Assembly: GCA_032718475.1 (NCBI GenBank)
Contig: JAUCBJ010000534.1
Coordinates: 1-52,797 of the forward strand
Direction of reading: 5' to 3'
Source: Nemertoderma westbladi
Lineage: Eukaryota > Xenacoelomorpha > Nemertodermatida > Nemertodermatidae
DNA: 52,797 nt
Shown: positions 1 through 11,525 of the stretch, in pieces
Layout: every line of letters starts with the position of its first letter
How positions within the stretch are numbered: position 1 is the first letter of the stretch
Notes under the pieces: model-generated
Seen by the model: only the letters and a program-made list of their open reading frames with translations
Told to the model about the DNA's origin: nothing
The model's database searches: none
Program-made: the position numbers and the translations under genes

Positions 1-765
1 AATCTATTGTCTTCCTAGTAGTGAATACTGTTTCCAAAAATATTGGGTAGTTTTCGAAATATAGCACCATTTTTTAACCCTACTTTTGGCACTTTTTTTG
101 AGGCGTTTTTTGAAAATTTCATTTCATTAAATATGAATTGTAACATCTCTATTTTTGATTTACACCGGTTTTTTGGTGTTAGCAATTGGATAAAATTCAT
201 ATAAATTGATTTAGAAATTTCAAACTTGTTTTTTTCGGCGGGTGCCAAATTTTGGTGCCAGCACCAAATTTTGAAATATGTCAATTTTGTAAATAGTGAT
301 AAATTTGAAAGTAGTGATACTCAAAAAACCCCAATTGCGCAAAAAACATGTTTCAAATAATCTATTTACAAAATTGACATATTTCAAAATTTGGTGCTGG
401 CACCAAAATTTGGCACCCGCCGAAAAAAACAAGTTTGAAATTTCTAAATCAATTTATATGAATTTTATCCAATTGCTAACACCAAAAAACCGGTGTAAAT
501 CAAAAATAGAGATGTTACAATTCATATTTAATGAAATGAAATTTTCAAAAAACGCCTCAAAAAAAGTGCCAAAAGTAGGGTTAAAAAATGGTGCTATTAC
601 TCGAAAACTACCCAATATTTTTGGAAACCGTTTTAACTACTAGGAAGACAATAGATTTTTAGGAAAAGTCTTAAAATTTCAGATACTCAACTGCGTTTGT
701 TTCAGAAATATAATAAAAAAACCACGGGGGAGGGGGTCATATTGACCCCCCCCGGGTTTAATAGG
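1..765. repeat. Long palindrome with G/C-rich tail (TIR-like repeat, left copy)
   Basis: Bases 1-296 and 362-657 are near-perfect reverse complements (position x pairs with about 658-x), with a 65-base spacer. Outside the right arm, 658-765 ends in a G-run/C-run hairpin (about 727-753, GGGGGTCA facing TGACCCCC). Each arm carries an inner near-palindrome of the form TTTGGTGCCAGCACCAAA (about 251-268 and 390-407). The segment from about 300 to 765 recurs in reverse orientation at 43731-44200 with roughly 90-95% identity by eye. The left arm begins at the window edge, so the element may continue to the left. It could be the terminal repeats of two head-to-head DNA transposons or one foldback element. 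No transposase was seen. Confidence 0.85.
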
Positions 766-778
766 GGTAAATAAACCT

Positions 779-1983
779 ATGATCAGAGTTCCAGAATATT
801 CGGTCAGTCCTCCTCATTTCCTGGTGCGACCTCAGACTCTTGATCCTAATAGTATGACGTATCCTCCTGAGTTGTACTCATTGTTAAAGATCTAGTGTTA
901 CCCGAACAATTAGTCGGTGGCACTCCGGTTGTGGGCTCTCTAGATATTCGCCCATCCTACCTAGCCGGATTGGGACGCGGACATCTAATATCTCCGTTCA
1001 ACCCATATAATCGTCCCGGTTTAACTCCGATACAACCTGTCACCGAGGTGGAGGAAAGCGTTGTACAAAACGCACTAGACGCTATTCGGCAAAAGATTGG
1101 AAAGGGAACCTACAATTGTTTAGACAAATGTAAATTGCAACAACAAGTCCAAGCTGTAAAGGAATTAGCTTTACCCAGTTCGATCGTGAAATCAAGAATC
1201 TTGAGGAAGATATCGAACTTGGACGTACATACTCTCCACAAAAGTTCTTGGACGAACGCTAAATGCGGAGGAGAATCAGCTCGAGGAGAAACATATCGAA
1301 ATGGATGAGAGAGAAGAAGCAGCTTTAGCCCAACCGGAAGCTCAAATCTTTATGACTGATTTATATTCCAAAAAAGTTTCTACCATTGATAAATCCCCTT
1401 GATCTTGTTGAACTCGAACAACTACAAAAACATTTAGATCAATTGGTCAAAGTAAACTCGTTCAGAAAACTTTATAATGTTTCAAGAATAGAAAAGAACG
1501 TAATACCTCCGTATAATCTCGATAGATTTATTAAAACTCGATTAGTCCATTGGAATTTATATGTATAGGAATAAAGAATACGGTGACTTGTTCATAAACT
1601 CGCATGCTGAGTTACAAAAAGTTCATAGACGACCATATGAATATAAAGCCAGAGAACGCGAATTAGAGAGAACAATCAAACCAAGGAAATTTCTCACTAC
1701 ACACGGTCAACCTACCACTGTCGTGCAAACAACCCATCAAGTACCAGTAAGAGCTGCTGTCCTGAAACGCGCTCTAAAGGTTGTTCGCCATCGTTCCACT
1801 GATGTTGATATCGATCAACCGGGTACCTCGACCGGCGGATACACTGACTGTAATCCAAAACCTTCTAATGCAATCGTATTGCACCCTTCCCCCAGGAGTT
1901 ATAGCCCTCCTAGTAAAGTGGCTCGCCCCAAAGAGAAAAAGACTCTTACTAGTCTCAAAAAACTCCGTAAACGCCGTTCATGA
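779..1983 (+). pseudogene. Frame-broken remnant of an unrecognised proline-rich/basic protein
   Basis: Consecutive open stretches read through as one degraded coding region: an ATG at 779 (stop at 893-895), then frames covering 895-1308, about 1301-1402, 1386-1568 and 1561-1983. The frame therefore changes at least four times and no splice signals explain it. The N-terminal part is proline-rich with a GTPVVGSLDIRPSYLAGLGRG stretch (split here only by reading frame). The middle is charged and probably helical. The C-terminal end is strongly basic (KK, RKRR). The basic tail and position next to a terminal-repeat-like sequence would fit a structural or nucleic-acid-binding protein of a large DNA transposon or endogenous virus, but I do not recognise the family and assign no function. 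Confidence 0.45.
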
Positions 1984-2761
1984 AAGAAGGACTGATAGTT
2001 TAGAGTATTTTTGTATTTTAGAAACTGTGATTTTTTATATTTTATAGACTTAATTCCCATTTTCTGGGAGCAGTGTAAAAGCTTTTGCGGACATAACAAG
2101 TCATTTTTACGCAATGCGCGGAATACTCTAAAATAGCTAAAAAATACTCCAAAATTTTTCAACTATGCGTCGGACAGAAATTAGAAGCAAGATGACGAAA
2201 TCTGTCAGCTGATTCTGTGTGTACTGGAGATTCCTTTGTTTGAGCCTATTCAGCCAATCAGAGCAATCTTCTCAGTTATGCCAGTAGAGACCTACCTGAA
2301 GAAACTGGCGCATGCGCTGCGCATTTATCGTTTTTTTTTCTGAGAATTAGATTCCTCTCAGAATTCTGTACTGAGTACGAATGTTTCAGACGTTGGCCCA
2401 AGAACATCTGATGGCCTTAGTTATAAGAACGTAAATCTATTAACATCGTAACAAACTCAATATACGACCAAACCAAACTTCATGAACACCTACTGACTGT
2501 TCACCACACTGTTTTAATGCTGTTTTATATTGTGTTAATTGCTGTTTATATTAATGAATGTTATATTTGGAGAATACCGATAAATAATCGTAAACCCCTC
2601 AATGTTCTTGATTACTGAGGTAAGCGGAGGAAGGGTCTACCGGTAGCAACTGTGACTCAAATTATAGTGGTTTTTGTGTAAATTAAATGCTATTTCATAA
2701 TCCCTACATGTGTCAGTTGCAATCCTCCTTATATATGATCAAAATCAGTGACGGTCGGCAA
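1984..2761. other. Gene-free stretch
   Basis: No coding region, RNA gene or clear repeat was recognised. Translation in all frames is interrupted often. Confidence 0.5.
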
Positions 2762-2816
2762 ATTAGTGTGAATTAGTGTAAATTAGTGTGAAGTAGTGTG
2801 AAGTCGTGTGAAGGTT
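2762..2816 (+). repeat. Short tandem repeat, about 11-bp unit
   Basis: Five degenerate copies of a unit close to TTAGTGTGAAG stand head to tail. Confidence 0.8.
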
Positions 2817-3197
2817 AATAAAGCATCTCCTAAAGAATGCGCTATTTATGAAACTCTGTGGCCATCTAGTTGTGATTAGTGTAAGTCATAACTCTGTTTT
2901 TATACTTAAAGCGCCACGTCCTAAAGGAACTGTTAATATTCCCCCGAAAGTAAATATAGTTGTCAGAGATTATATAGTAGCGATCAATCGAATAATACAA
3001 AGTAGCCTACACCGCAATAACTTCCTAGGGAACCCGAATCCAGTCTCCCACACCGTGGGTCATACGCCGTGCATGGACTGGCTTCGGCGGATGTAAATTC
3101 AGTACACCAGGTAATTTGTAATGGCAAAAGTCGATTTATAATTAAAAAGACATTTAAATTGGCAGGTTAAACTGCTAAAGGTCTAAAAGCACGAACA

Positions 3198-3265
3198 CTT
3201 TCGGCGAACAAAATGTCCTATATTTTTCTTAATTTATGGGATAGCCTATTCGTGCAATACTTACT
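3198..3265 (+). repeat. 68-bp direct repeat, copy 1
   Basis: This block starts CTTTCGGC and ends CAATACTTACT. It recurs at 3860-3927 with about three differences. Its origin is unknown. Confidence 0.85.
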
Positions 3266-3423
3266 GGTACCTGTAGTTATTGTATGGTTTTGTGCAGTTT
3301 ACCTTGTGGTAGTTGGGTTGGGAGCACTACAATCGATTTGGTATTTCATTTTTTAATAGGCCATAGTGCCTGAGTACTAACATTGGCCCAAGTGGCCCTA
3401 AATGCTAGGTAGTATCTGAGGGA

Positions 3424-3697
3424 ATAAGACCCCATTTCCTATTTTATTGTTTTCATATTAATATCACAATCCCTCTAAAGTCGTGGTTGTTTTACATCAT
3501 ATAATTATATATTTAGAGGGGCATTTTCTGACATCTGCGCAATTTTGTTTAAAAATCTCATCATTTATCTGTACATACCGGTAGGTGCTAATTGGGGTTG
3601 GTTGCATTCAGTGGGGAATCATGTTTATGCATTTGGGGCTGATGGTAACATACATTGGGGGTGGGTGGTTTCAACTCTGGGGGGAGGTACGGTAGGA
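3424..3697 (+). repeat. Dispersed repeat fragments shared with 11531-11700
   Basis: Three blocks match the other locus: about 3429-3456 (TTTCCTATTTTATTG core), 3569-3594 (CATACCGGTAGGTGC core) and 3630-3695 (GGTTTCAACTCTGGGGGG core). Their order differs between the two loci, so the repeat is rearranged. No coding content. Confidence 0.75.
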
Positions 3698-3859
3698 TTT
3701 ATAATTTATTGGTCATTGTCTTAATTTACTGGTGCAGTTTTTTAGGTTAGGGGTGGGGTTCGTGGCACACTGCTGATGAGGAGAACCACGAATCCCAGGG
3801 TTCAGTGTTTAAATCTCCGAAACCTTTTTATTTTTATAAAATTTATTACGTAGACTTAC

Positions 3860-3927
3860 CTTTCGGCTGACAAAATGTCCTATATTTTTCTTAATTTATG
3901 GGATGGCCTATTCGTGCAATACTTACT
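3860..3927 (+). repeat. 68-bp direct repeat, copy 2
   Basis: Second copy of the 3198-3265 block, about 660 bp downstream in the same orientation. Confidence 0.85.
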
Positions 3928-6900
3928 TGAAAAGTCCAGTAGTATACCACCTACCGGATCCTAGTAACGATGTACCTTACTGTAGAATTTAGCAGTGTAT
4001 ACAGGCTCGTACAGTATCTGACAATAAATCCCAGTCCAGGGTGTCTAAACAAACAGATACTAAGTATGAAAACTACTACTGGCGAGGGATGGAGCCTGAT
4101 GTCTATTCTAATACGTGGGCGAGTCAAATGCCTGGGCGAACTAGACAAAACAGGATACCCGACCTCTAACCGGTGAGGCAGATGTACCTTCTACAGAAAC
4201 AGACCAAACTCACGAGAAAACAATCCCCGCGCAGCAAATCCTAACTGTCATGACTAATAATCACACCGCGGCAAGTTTACATACTGTAAACTAAAACTGT
4301 GTGATTTATATGGTTTATATACGAGCTATTGGATTAACAGACTAGCGTAACAATACTGCCGACAGGAAAGCAGTCAAAAGGGGGTGCCCCTAAAGTACCT
4401 CTTACCTTAAAACTAAATATTAAATATCTCCTCAAATTACAAACTACAAATAGTAGAAACTGCAAGATCACTCCACTTCTTCACTTGATCACTTCACTTT
4501 GAAAGTAACCTATTGTAATCAGTAACTAGTAGGTTTCAAAAGGTGTGTGTTTTAGGACGCGTGTGTGTGTGTGTGTGTTACAAATAAAACAATTTTGGTG
4601 TATCGCCGTTATACTAGGTTTTAGTGATTTTAATCAAAAACAATACTGGGCGCTAGCTACTCGAATAGCTAGTCGCACGCTGTAGGCTCAATACCAACAA
4701 AATGACGTCAAAGCTCTCTCCTCCTTATCCACAACTCAACCAGGCAATTACGGTGTTAGTAACTACACCCGTGATCGGCACTAATACCAGATTCTGATTG
4801 TGAGATAAGAGAATAGGTGTTAATTACTACCGTACGTTAGCTGATCTGGTATACTAATTTGATTCTAGAACTTTGTTACTGTGGTGGTTAGCAGTAAATA
4901 CCTATCAGTACGCGGCAAGGGCGCAGTAGGATGTTAGTGTAAACCTCCCTAGGCCAAACATGTGCCGGTAGCAGAAAACTGCCTCTCGCCTGATCAAATA
5001 TTTTGGGCTCAGGCAGGGGTGGGTAAACTATATAGGCTACAAAGTGAACCAGTACCAAACTGTCAGTACTGCAAATCACCAAATTATAGAGCATGTGCTA
5101 TCCGCACCTAATGTGTACTTGCGCTTACTAACGAACAGCAATAGCTCACACCTTGTAGGAGATACAGGTTAATCCGGGGTTTTGCCATGTCTGAGTCTGA
5201 AATATTTAATCCTAAATTTTACGGTGTCCCAGGACGGTGTCACGCTTTACCCTGATCTAAGGTCTTATTGCGGGCAAGGGCGTCAAACAAAGTCTTACCT
5301 TCCTCTGAAGTGGACGCTGTATGGCAAGAGGTCATACTTCGAACGGGCGCATGGGCGAATCTAATGTGGGCTCTTATTGTGTTGCGGACATCCTTTCCCT
5401 GCGTTGCTGAATGCCTAACGGTTTAGGCAGCCATTCCCCAAATGTTTTGTTAAACTAGCGCGTCACCTATACTAACAGCAGAACTGTTGAACAGACAAAT
5501 ACCCGTATACTTCTCTGCCAAACTAATGAATTCTTGCCTAACCAATAAGACACAAAGACTGCTCTACTGTTAAGTAAAGGGGATCAGGAGCGTGTTATTG
5601 CTAAAATGTAAGGCTGCTAAATACAAAACCGCTACTAACCGTTAGATGGCGCTAATCTGCCGTCCACTAATATATTTTACTAAATTTACACGGCTCCTGC
5701 AAAATCGCTTGTTCCTTTCTCTACCGATCGCTCGACAGAGAGCTAACTGTTCGAATCTATGAGCCACGCGGGAATAACCAAAACAATAAACCCGAGTCGG
5801 CTCCCTAAGCTTACTTAAGACGAGTGCGAGAGGCTTTGCACTCAGAGTGTATTCTTACGCCTAATTTTACTACTGAAATACGCTAATGCCTACGTCTTTT
5901 CTAATCGCGAATACTGGGGTTCCCTAACGGAATGTGTGAATGCGAGAATATTTAAAATAATCAAAATGGTACAGTACACTGTCTTTACGTGCGTGATACC
6001 GCTCTGGGTCTAAACTTGCCTGCAGCTGGCTTTAGGCCATCAATCTACGAAGTCGTTTGCGTACTGACTACTGCGATCTAGCTTATTGCCCGCTAATGCA
6101 AATAACCGCTAAGCGTGAATAGTTTACGGTACTCTAAATTATTACCTTAGCTACTCTCCGCTATGCTGCGTACTAATTCTTAATTTACTAATCAATTACA
6201 GTCACAAATATGTAACAGCGTACTAATTACTAAGAGTTCCAGAATGCGTAATTCTAATTTATTACACAACAGGTTTCACTAGTAATAGCCTAAAATACCG
6301 TATTACTTTGACCTAATCAGTAATTATTTATTGTAAACTAAGAAATAGAAATCAATCAAAGGGAAAAGGGCGCCTACCTAAGCATTCGTAATCATAGGCA
6401 CACTTCAGTAACACACCAATCAGTGTCAGCAATCACAGATCACAATAGTACAACTTGCAATTATACAATCCGCAATTATATAATTCGCAACATAATAGTT
6501 CGTAATTGACTCATCGCAATTGACTTGTAGGGTATACAGGCCTCTCCCGGGTACGTCCAGACTTCCTAACTAACCCAATTCCTGCCCCCCTAATACTAAA
6601 ATAGAGACAAGACCTGGTTCATCAGCCCCCTAATTACCGTACCAGCGAGCGGTCTCTACTCTACAATGTAAATTGCTCGACCGCAACCATGACCCCGACA
6701 GCATTGCCCGCCTTTGAATCCTCCGCACTCCCGTCGTCGCTAACCCCCCGATGCGCCCACCGCCTACCGGTACCTTAGCCTTCCATCAAGATGAATAGCT
6801 ACCGTAGCGGCGCATGCAAATCACAAGTCTGACAGTCTGAGAAATCCCGTAGGATTATTGTCGAAAGGAATCACATAGAACCATTTACTAAAAGGTAGAA

Positions 6901-7590
6901 ATCATAGTTCCAACTTGCAATTATTAGCCATCATTGAGATTGATTGAGAAACACAAGCAAGAATCGAACAGAAATCACAAGTTAACAAATTATTGCAAGA
7001 AATCAAAAAAAGGCAGTAATTACGCAGAAAACTAAGCATCGAATAATAGTTGAGCTGTGTATAACAAGTGGATAAAGGGATATGTGATGTGCCGAGATGG
7101 GAAATAAGCAATGAACAAGAATAAAGTAACAATGGAAGTAGGCCATTTTATAGGTGATTTGAGAAGGGTGATGCAATCGATCTCTTATTGGCTCCCCAAT
7201 CCGAGCTAACATTAGACCAACCTGGAAGCAGTTAGGCCAATAAGAGAGCCGGATTGTGGGCCTATAGCTCCCTGAAATCGTAAATTGCCACCATAAAAGG
7301 AAATTTTCCCGATGCTTAATTTGGCGGTACTAATAACATGATGCACAAACATTAAATTAGCGCAATTATAGAAAATCAAACCCGTGATAGCTAGCCCATC
7401 AAGGCTAATAACAGCAAGCCCAAAATCCAGGGTCCAACTGAACTTGCTACCCTGGAACTATCTACCTATATCGTATTACAAAATTACCTAGGTAAGGCTA
7501 CATACTATACAAAATGGATGAGTTCAAAATATATGGGCGTTTCAATTTCCTTATCTAAATGTCACTGCGCTATTATGTCTTATCTAAATA
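3928..7590. other. Gene-free stretch with a GT microsatellite
   Basis: I see no gene here. A (GT)n tract lies at about 4561-4577. Degenerate AT-rich copies of a CAATTATA-like unit lie around 6455-6510. Open frames are short and look random. Confidence 0.5.
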
Positions 7591-7690
7591 ATTTTACTGC
7601 ATAACGGACTAATATTGCGTACTGCATAACGGACTAATATATTATACTGCATAATGAACCAATATATTATACTGTATAATGGCTAATAAT
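7591..7690 (+). repeat. Minisatellite, about 27-bp unit, four copies
   Basis: Four head-to-tail units close to TACTGCATAACGGACTAATA followed by a short AT spacer. The last copy is the most diverged. Confidence 0.8.
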
Positions 7691-8084
7691 GTGTACAGCG
7701 CCATATACCGTAACATGTTTGGTTGTCCCAAGGGTGGACACGTTAAAATATATATGTTCAAGAGTTTACAGTATATTAACGTAATTACAAAGACTTATCA
7801 ACACAACTTTAAAAATAACAAATGGTCAAGATTGATTGTATGTAAGATAACTAAGATGACATTGGGACAAGAAGTAATAGTCAGTGATAACCGAAGGGCA
7901 AACCACCCCTTATATAGCAAATCCTAGGCGTGGAATTAACTCGAACATTCGACAACATTCCATGGCCGCACATAGGCAATAAGTTATTAAATGCCCTATG
8001 ATTGGCCCATCCCATTGTTCCATATGTTGTATGCACCTCATTGGCTTATCTAATTAAATGAAACCGAAAATTAATAGCCAAAAA
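7691..8084. other. Gene-free stretch
   Basis: One 82-codon open frame (7679-7927, plus) shows no recognisable domain and probably arises by chance. Nothing else was seen. Confidence 0.4.
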
Positions 8085-8172
8085 ATGCAAACTTCCCGAC
8101 CGAGATTCGAACCCATGACCTATCTAGAATGTAACCAATGCCTTAACCCATCTGACCACTGCGCCAATAGAA
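8085..8172 (-). repeat. tRNA-derived SINE (first of two)
   Basis: Read on the minus strand, a pol III A-box-like TGGCGCAGTGGTC is followed about 40 nt later by a B-box GGTTCGAATCT. The rest does not fold into a proper tRNA: no acceptor stem was found. It then runs into a short T-rich tail. This is what a tRNA-headed SINE looks like. Confidence 0.65.
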
Positions 8173-8254
8173 TCACTAGTGAACTTATATCTATTAATAA
8201 GAAGTAAGCATATTACATTACTACAAATTAAGTCAAAATACGTCGGATTTAGAA

Positions 8255-8360
8255 AATTTTTTTTTTGCTGACCGAATGAAAACTGCCCTGGTTCATGCAG
8301 GGATCAAACCCATGACATACGGGAGATGTGAATTCAATGCAACCACTACATCATTATTAC
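8255..8360 (-). repeat. tRNA-derived SINE (second of two)
   Basis: Minus-strand TAGTGGTTGCA (weak A box) and GGTTTGATCCC (B box) precede a body that ends in an A run at about 8259-8268. It lies in the same orientation as the neighbouring SINE and is more decayed. Confidence 0.6.
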
Positions 8361-8387
8361 TATCATTATCACATTACATTATCACTT

Positions 8388-8623
8388 ATTGTGCGCGATT
8401 TTATTGAATTCATGACAACTGCTGTTATTATTATTAATCAATTGACACCTTGACTCCACTCTGAGACTCCGACTACTCTATCCGATAGAATAAAATAATC
8501 ATTTCGCTAACTGCTCTCTATCTTCTATAATCACAACAGCTTTTATAATTCATTAGATGATTACAACATAATAATTATAGTTTGAAGTTGTTTAGAAAAT
8601 TTTTCGTACACCACCAGGACTAC
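8388..8623 (+). repeat. Repeat X, left part, split by a LINE
   Basis: This segment is about 95% identical to 48148-48400. The missing right part of the same repeat sits on the other side of the LINE at 11482-11525. At 48148-48437 the two parts are contiguous, so the repeat was present before the LINE inserted. Confidence 0.85.
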
Positions 8624-11481
8624 TACTAGGATCGGCATGCTGCATTGCAGCTGCATTTTTAAGAATGCTGTGCCGGCTTGTCAACAAAATTGCACCGCCA
8701 CAACTCCCTATCACCCATGACATTTGCTAGATCATCCGCATCTTTAAGGCCAGTGTCCTTTAAGATGCATCTCAAGAAAGTCATGGGCTGTCCACCATGC
8801 TTATTCACTCCATGAGGCTGCCAAAGTACAAGATTATGCACTGGCTGGTCCTCACGGCGAAAGCAATGTCCTGCAAAGCGGAGGCGATTTTGTTCTAGTG
8901 TCAAGCTTGGGGGAATCAATGAGACACCTCCAATGTTATATAGTGTCTGGTTGGAGATGTGTGCATTGTACTTGACACAATGTACCCGGCGTAGCATTCT
9001 TGTGAATGTGCCATCCAGAGATTTGGTGTCCTCAGCAGTTAGAGCCCAGCATGGACTCCCGTAGAGGAGTACTGGAACTACTGCTGCTCTAAATAATCGG
9101 ACCTTAAGTTTCCGATTAATTCTAGGTGACTTCCAAATCCTGGAAAGCCTATTCAAGGCTGCCCATGCCTTTCCCTTACGTATTCGAAGGTCCTCACCTG
9201 ACTTCCGGATCCATGATCCCAGGTAACAGAAGTCGTCCACATGCTCAAGCATACCATCCTTTGAGCTTATGCTCATCCGATCAGAGACTTGCTGAGGACT
9301 TTCAAAGTTAACTGTCAGAATTTTGGTCTTTCTGGAGTTAATAAAAAGACCAACACTAGAAGCAGCATGTTCTAATGAGCTGAGGAGCCGCTGGGCTCCC
9401 TCTAATGATTCTGAGAGTACTCCTAAGTCATCAGCAAAGTCTAGATCAGTTAGGTACTTGGCAGCATTTCCTCGACTTCTGGAGCCAGTAGGTGGAGTTA
9501 TCATCACCCCATCATCATTATGATGATCTAAGGACATGCGTAGAACATAGTCAACCACAATAATGAACAAGAATGGTGCAAGTGTGTCTCCTTGGAGGAC
9601 GCCCCATAACACTTCAAATGGTTCTGTGTCACCGTCAACAGTAGACACAAATGTTGTCGAACCGTCGTATACTGATCTGATTGCTGCAATAATTTCATCA
9701 GGAATCCCATATAATGAAAGTATGCTGAACATACGTGAGCGAGAGACTGAATCAAAGGCCTTGAAGAAGTCAACAAAGATAACAGCCAGATGCCTGTCTT
9801 TCTTTTTTGATAACTCTTCAATTATCCTTCTAAGTGCCAAAATGGGCTCCATGGTCCCACGACCTTTACGGAACCCATTCTGATTTCCACGTAGCAGTCT
9901 CTCAATGGGATCCCTGATGCGATTTAATAGAATTCTATTGTATAGTTTTGCAGCAATCGAGATCAATGAGATTCCCCGAAAAGAACCATAGAGTGTTAGG
10001 TTGCCCTTCTTGGGAACTGGCACCAACTTATTTGTTTTCATTTCTTGTGGGACTCTTGTTGTACGGTACATGTCTACTATGATGGGATAGATGAGCTTTA
10101 AACACTCAGGTATTTTAAAGACCTCAGGGGGAACACCATCTACTCCACTGGCACGATTGGTCTTAATGCTCTTTGCAGCAGCCTTCACTTCTGCAAAGGA
10201 GATATCGCCAATGGGAATATCTGGGAGTACAGACTCAGACACTTTTACTTCTATAAAGTTATCAGGCAATACCCTGTCATTATTGAGGAGCTTTTCAAAG
10301 TGGGCTTTCCAACCATTAAGGCGATCGGCTGGTGATTCAGCCTTAACCTTGGTGGTTGGTTGGCTTTTCCGCCCAGTAAGCAGATTGATCGATTTCCATG
10401 CCTGGGATGATTGCCTGCTGTCATCAGCATCATTGATGGCATCAACCTGTTGGTTTATTAGCTCCTGTAGATTAACAGAGTACTGCCTGTTCAGGGACCT
10501 AGATGCAGCTTTAACTGCATTCTTGGCCGCTGTAGTCTGTTTGAGTCGGGACTCTTTCTGCGCCTTATGAAGGTCATTTCGGCACTTCTGAATTTTGTTG
10601 TCAGTCCAGGGGGCCCTTTTCCTGTTTCGAGGGTATACAGGAACTGTTTCTGCAGCTGCTAACTTAACTGCTTCTGTAAAGGCAGTATAGCCCTCACAGT
10701 GATCTGCCGCCTCAGAGGCAAGAGCCTCATACCTGTTGCTCAGCTGTAGTGTGAAGCTGGATCTCACACTTGGCTGTTGCAACAGAGAGGACCAGTCATG
10801 CCGTGGCAAGGCAGATTTCGTTGTTCTGCTAGCACGCAGACTAAGTCTTACCTTGGCCACAATAAGGCGGTGATCACTGGAGAAGGGTCGAAGTGTAAAT
10901 GCATTACAGTCTTGTATAGAGCTCCTGTATTTCCTACGAAACAGAATATGGTCTATCTGGGACTTGTGACCACTGGGTCCACTATGAGTCCATAGCTTTC
11001 CAGTTCGCTTCTTGAACTGGGTTCCAGCCGAAAACAATCCATTTCCAGAGATAAAATCCTGAAGATGGACAGAATTTCGGTTAACACTATTGCTATAGAC
11101 CCAGGGCGATGTAGATGATTGATGCAGACTTGCATTAAAGTCTCCCAGGAATGTTAAGAATGCATGCTGATCCACTCCATCAGTTGCTGCTTGTAGATTG
11201 TGGTAGAAATTTTCCACCTCCTCTACAGGGGCAACACTAGTTGGAGAGTAGCACACAATCAGAACCACCTTAGGAAACTTCTTAGCCAGTCTTCCAGAAC
11301 ATGAGAAGTGGCAACGGATGATGCGGTTAGAGATTTGGTCTATTTTGTCCAATGCTGCATGTGCAGTTGGATTCATCAATAGACCAATTCCACCATTGCC
11401 ACTATCATCTGCTGACGCGAGGGCGAGTCGCCAACCGCCCCCCATGTCCTTAATCAGAACATCATCAGTCTGTCCAACTAC
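8624..11481 (-). mobile_element. 5'-truncated LINE (RTE-like) inserted in repeat X
   Basis: The element reads on the minus strand. Its right border lies at about 11481, inside the endonuclease domain (5' truncation). Its left border follows a very short 3' UTR ending in a TAGTAGTAG-type tail. Comparison with the uninterrupted repeat at 48148-48437 suggests an ACTAC target duplication at both borders. A short 3' UTR with a trinucleotide tail and the single ORF fit RTE-related LINEs, but clade assignment needs a tree. Confidence 0.8.
8659..11481 (-). CDS. LINE endonuclease-reverse transcriptase, N-terminus missing
   Basis: About 940 codons are open without a stop. In order there is an AP-type endonuclease (GDFNA near residue 115, SQIDHIL near 176, SSDHRLI near 203), then a linker, then reverse transcriptase at about 440-730 (FVDFFKAFDS near 571, LQGDTLAP near 631, catalytic DFADD near 683). 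A C-terminal region ends with the AGH and VLWQP motifs common in this LINE group. The endonuclease starts late, so about 80-100 residues are lost to truncation and no native start codon remains. The intact frame implies a fairly recent insertion. The product would nick target DNA and copy the element RNA into it. A second copy at 20690-21944 retains the 5' part missing here. Confidence 0.9.
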   Translation of the reverse strand, partial: VVGQTDDVLIKDMGGGWRLALASADDSGNGGIGLLMNPTAHAALDKIDQISNRIIRCHFSCSGRLAKKFPKVVLIVCYSPTSVAPVEEVENFYHNLQAATDGVDQHAFLTFLGDFNASLHQSSTSPWVYSNSVNRNSVHLQDFISGNGLFSAGTQFKKRTGKLWTHSGPSGHKSQIDHILFRRKYRSSIQDCNAFTLRPFSSDHRLIVAKVRLSLRASRTTKSALPRHDWSSLLQQPSVRSSFTLQLSNRYEALASEAADHCEGYTAFTEAVKLAAAETVPVYPRNRKRAPWTDNKIQKCRNDLHKAQKESRLKQTTAAKNAVKAASRSLNRQYSVNLQELINQQVDAINDADDSRQSSQAWKSINLLTGRKSQPTTKVKAESPADRLNGWKAHFEKLLNNDRVLPDNFIEVKVSESVLPDIPIGDISFAEVKAAAKSIKTNRASGVDGVPPEVFKIPECLKLIYPIIVDMYRTTRVPQEMKTNKLVPVPKKGNLTLYGSFRGISLISIAAKLYNRILLNRIRDPIERLLRGNQNGFRKGRGTMEPILALRRIIEELSKKKDRHLAVIFVDFFKAFDSVSRSRMFSILSLYGIPDEIIAAIRSVYDGSTTFVSTVDGDTEPFEVLWGVLQGDTLAPFLFIIVVDYVLRMSLDHHNDDGVMITPPTGSRSRGNAAKYLTDLDFADDLGVLSESLEGAQRLLSSLEHAASSVGLFINSRKTKILTVNFESPQQVSDRMSISSKDGMLEHVDDFCYLGSWIRKSGEDLRIRKGKAWAALNRLSRIWKSPRINRKLKVRLFRAAVVPVLLYGSPCWALTAEDTKSLDGTFTRMLRRVHCVKYNAHISNQTLYNIGGVSLIPPSLTLEQNRLRFAGHCFRREDQPVHNLVLWQPHGVNKHGGQPMTFLRCILKDTGLKDADDLANVMGDRELWRCNFVDKPAQHS

Positions 11482-11525
11482 CCTCACACTAATTGATTAT
11501 CAGACAGAACAAAAAGCTTTTACTT
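11482..11525 (+). repeat. Repeat X, right part
   Basis: It matches 48396-48437 (core GATTATCAGACAGAAC) and continues the left part at 8388-8623 across the inserted LINE. Confidence 0.85.

Noticed and set aside
3755-3835. Possible third tRNA-like SINE (TTTAAATCTCC)
   Set aside because: The B-box match is poor and no A box is present.
8095-8172. Genuine tRNA gene
   Set aside because: A and B boxes are present but no acceptor stem or clear anticodon arm pairs, so a SINE is more likely.
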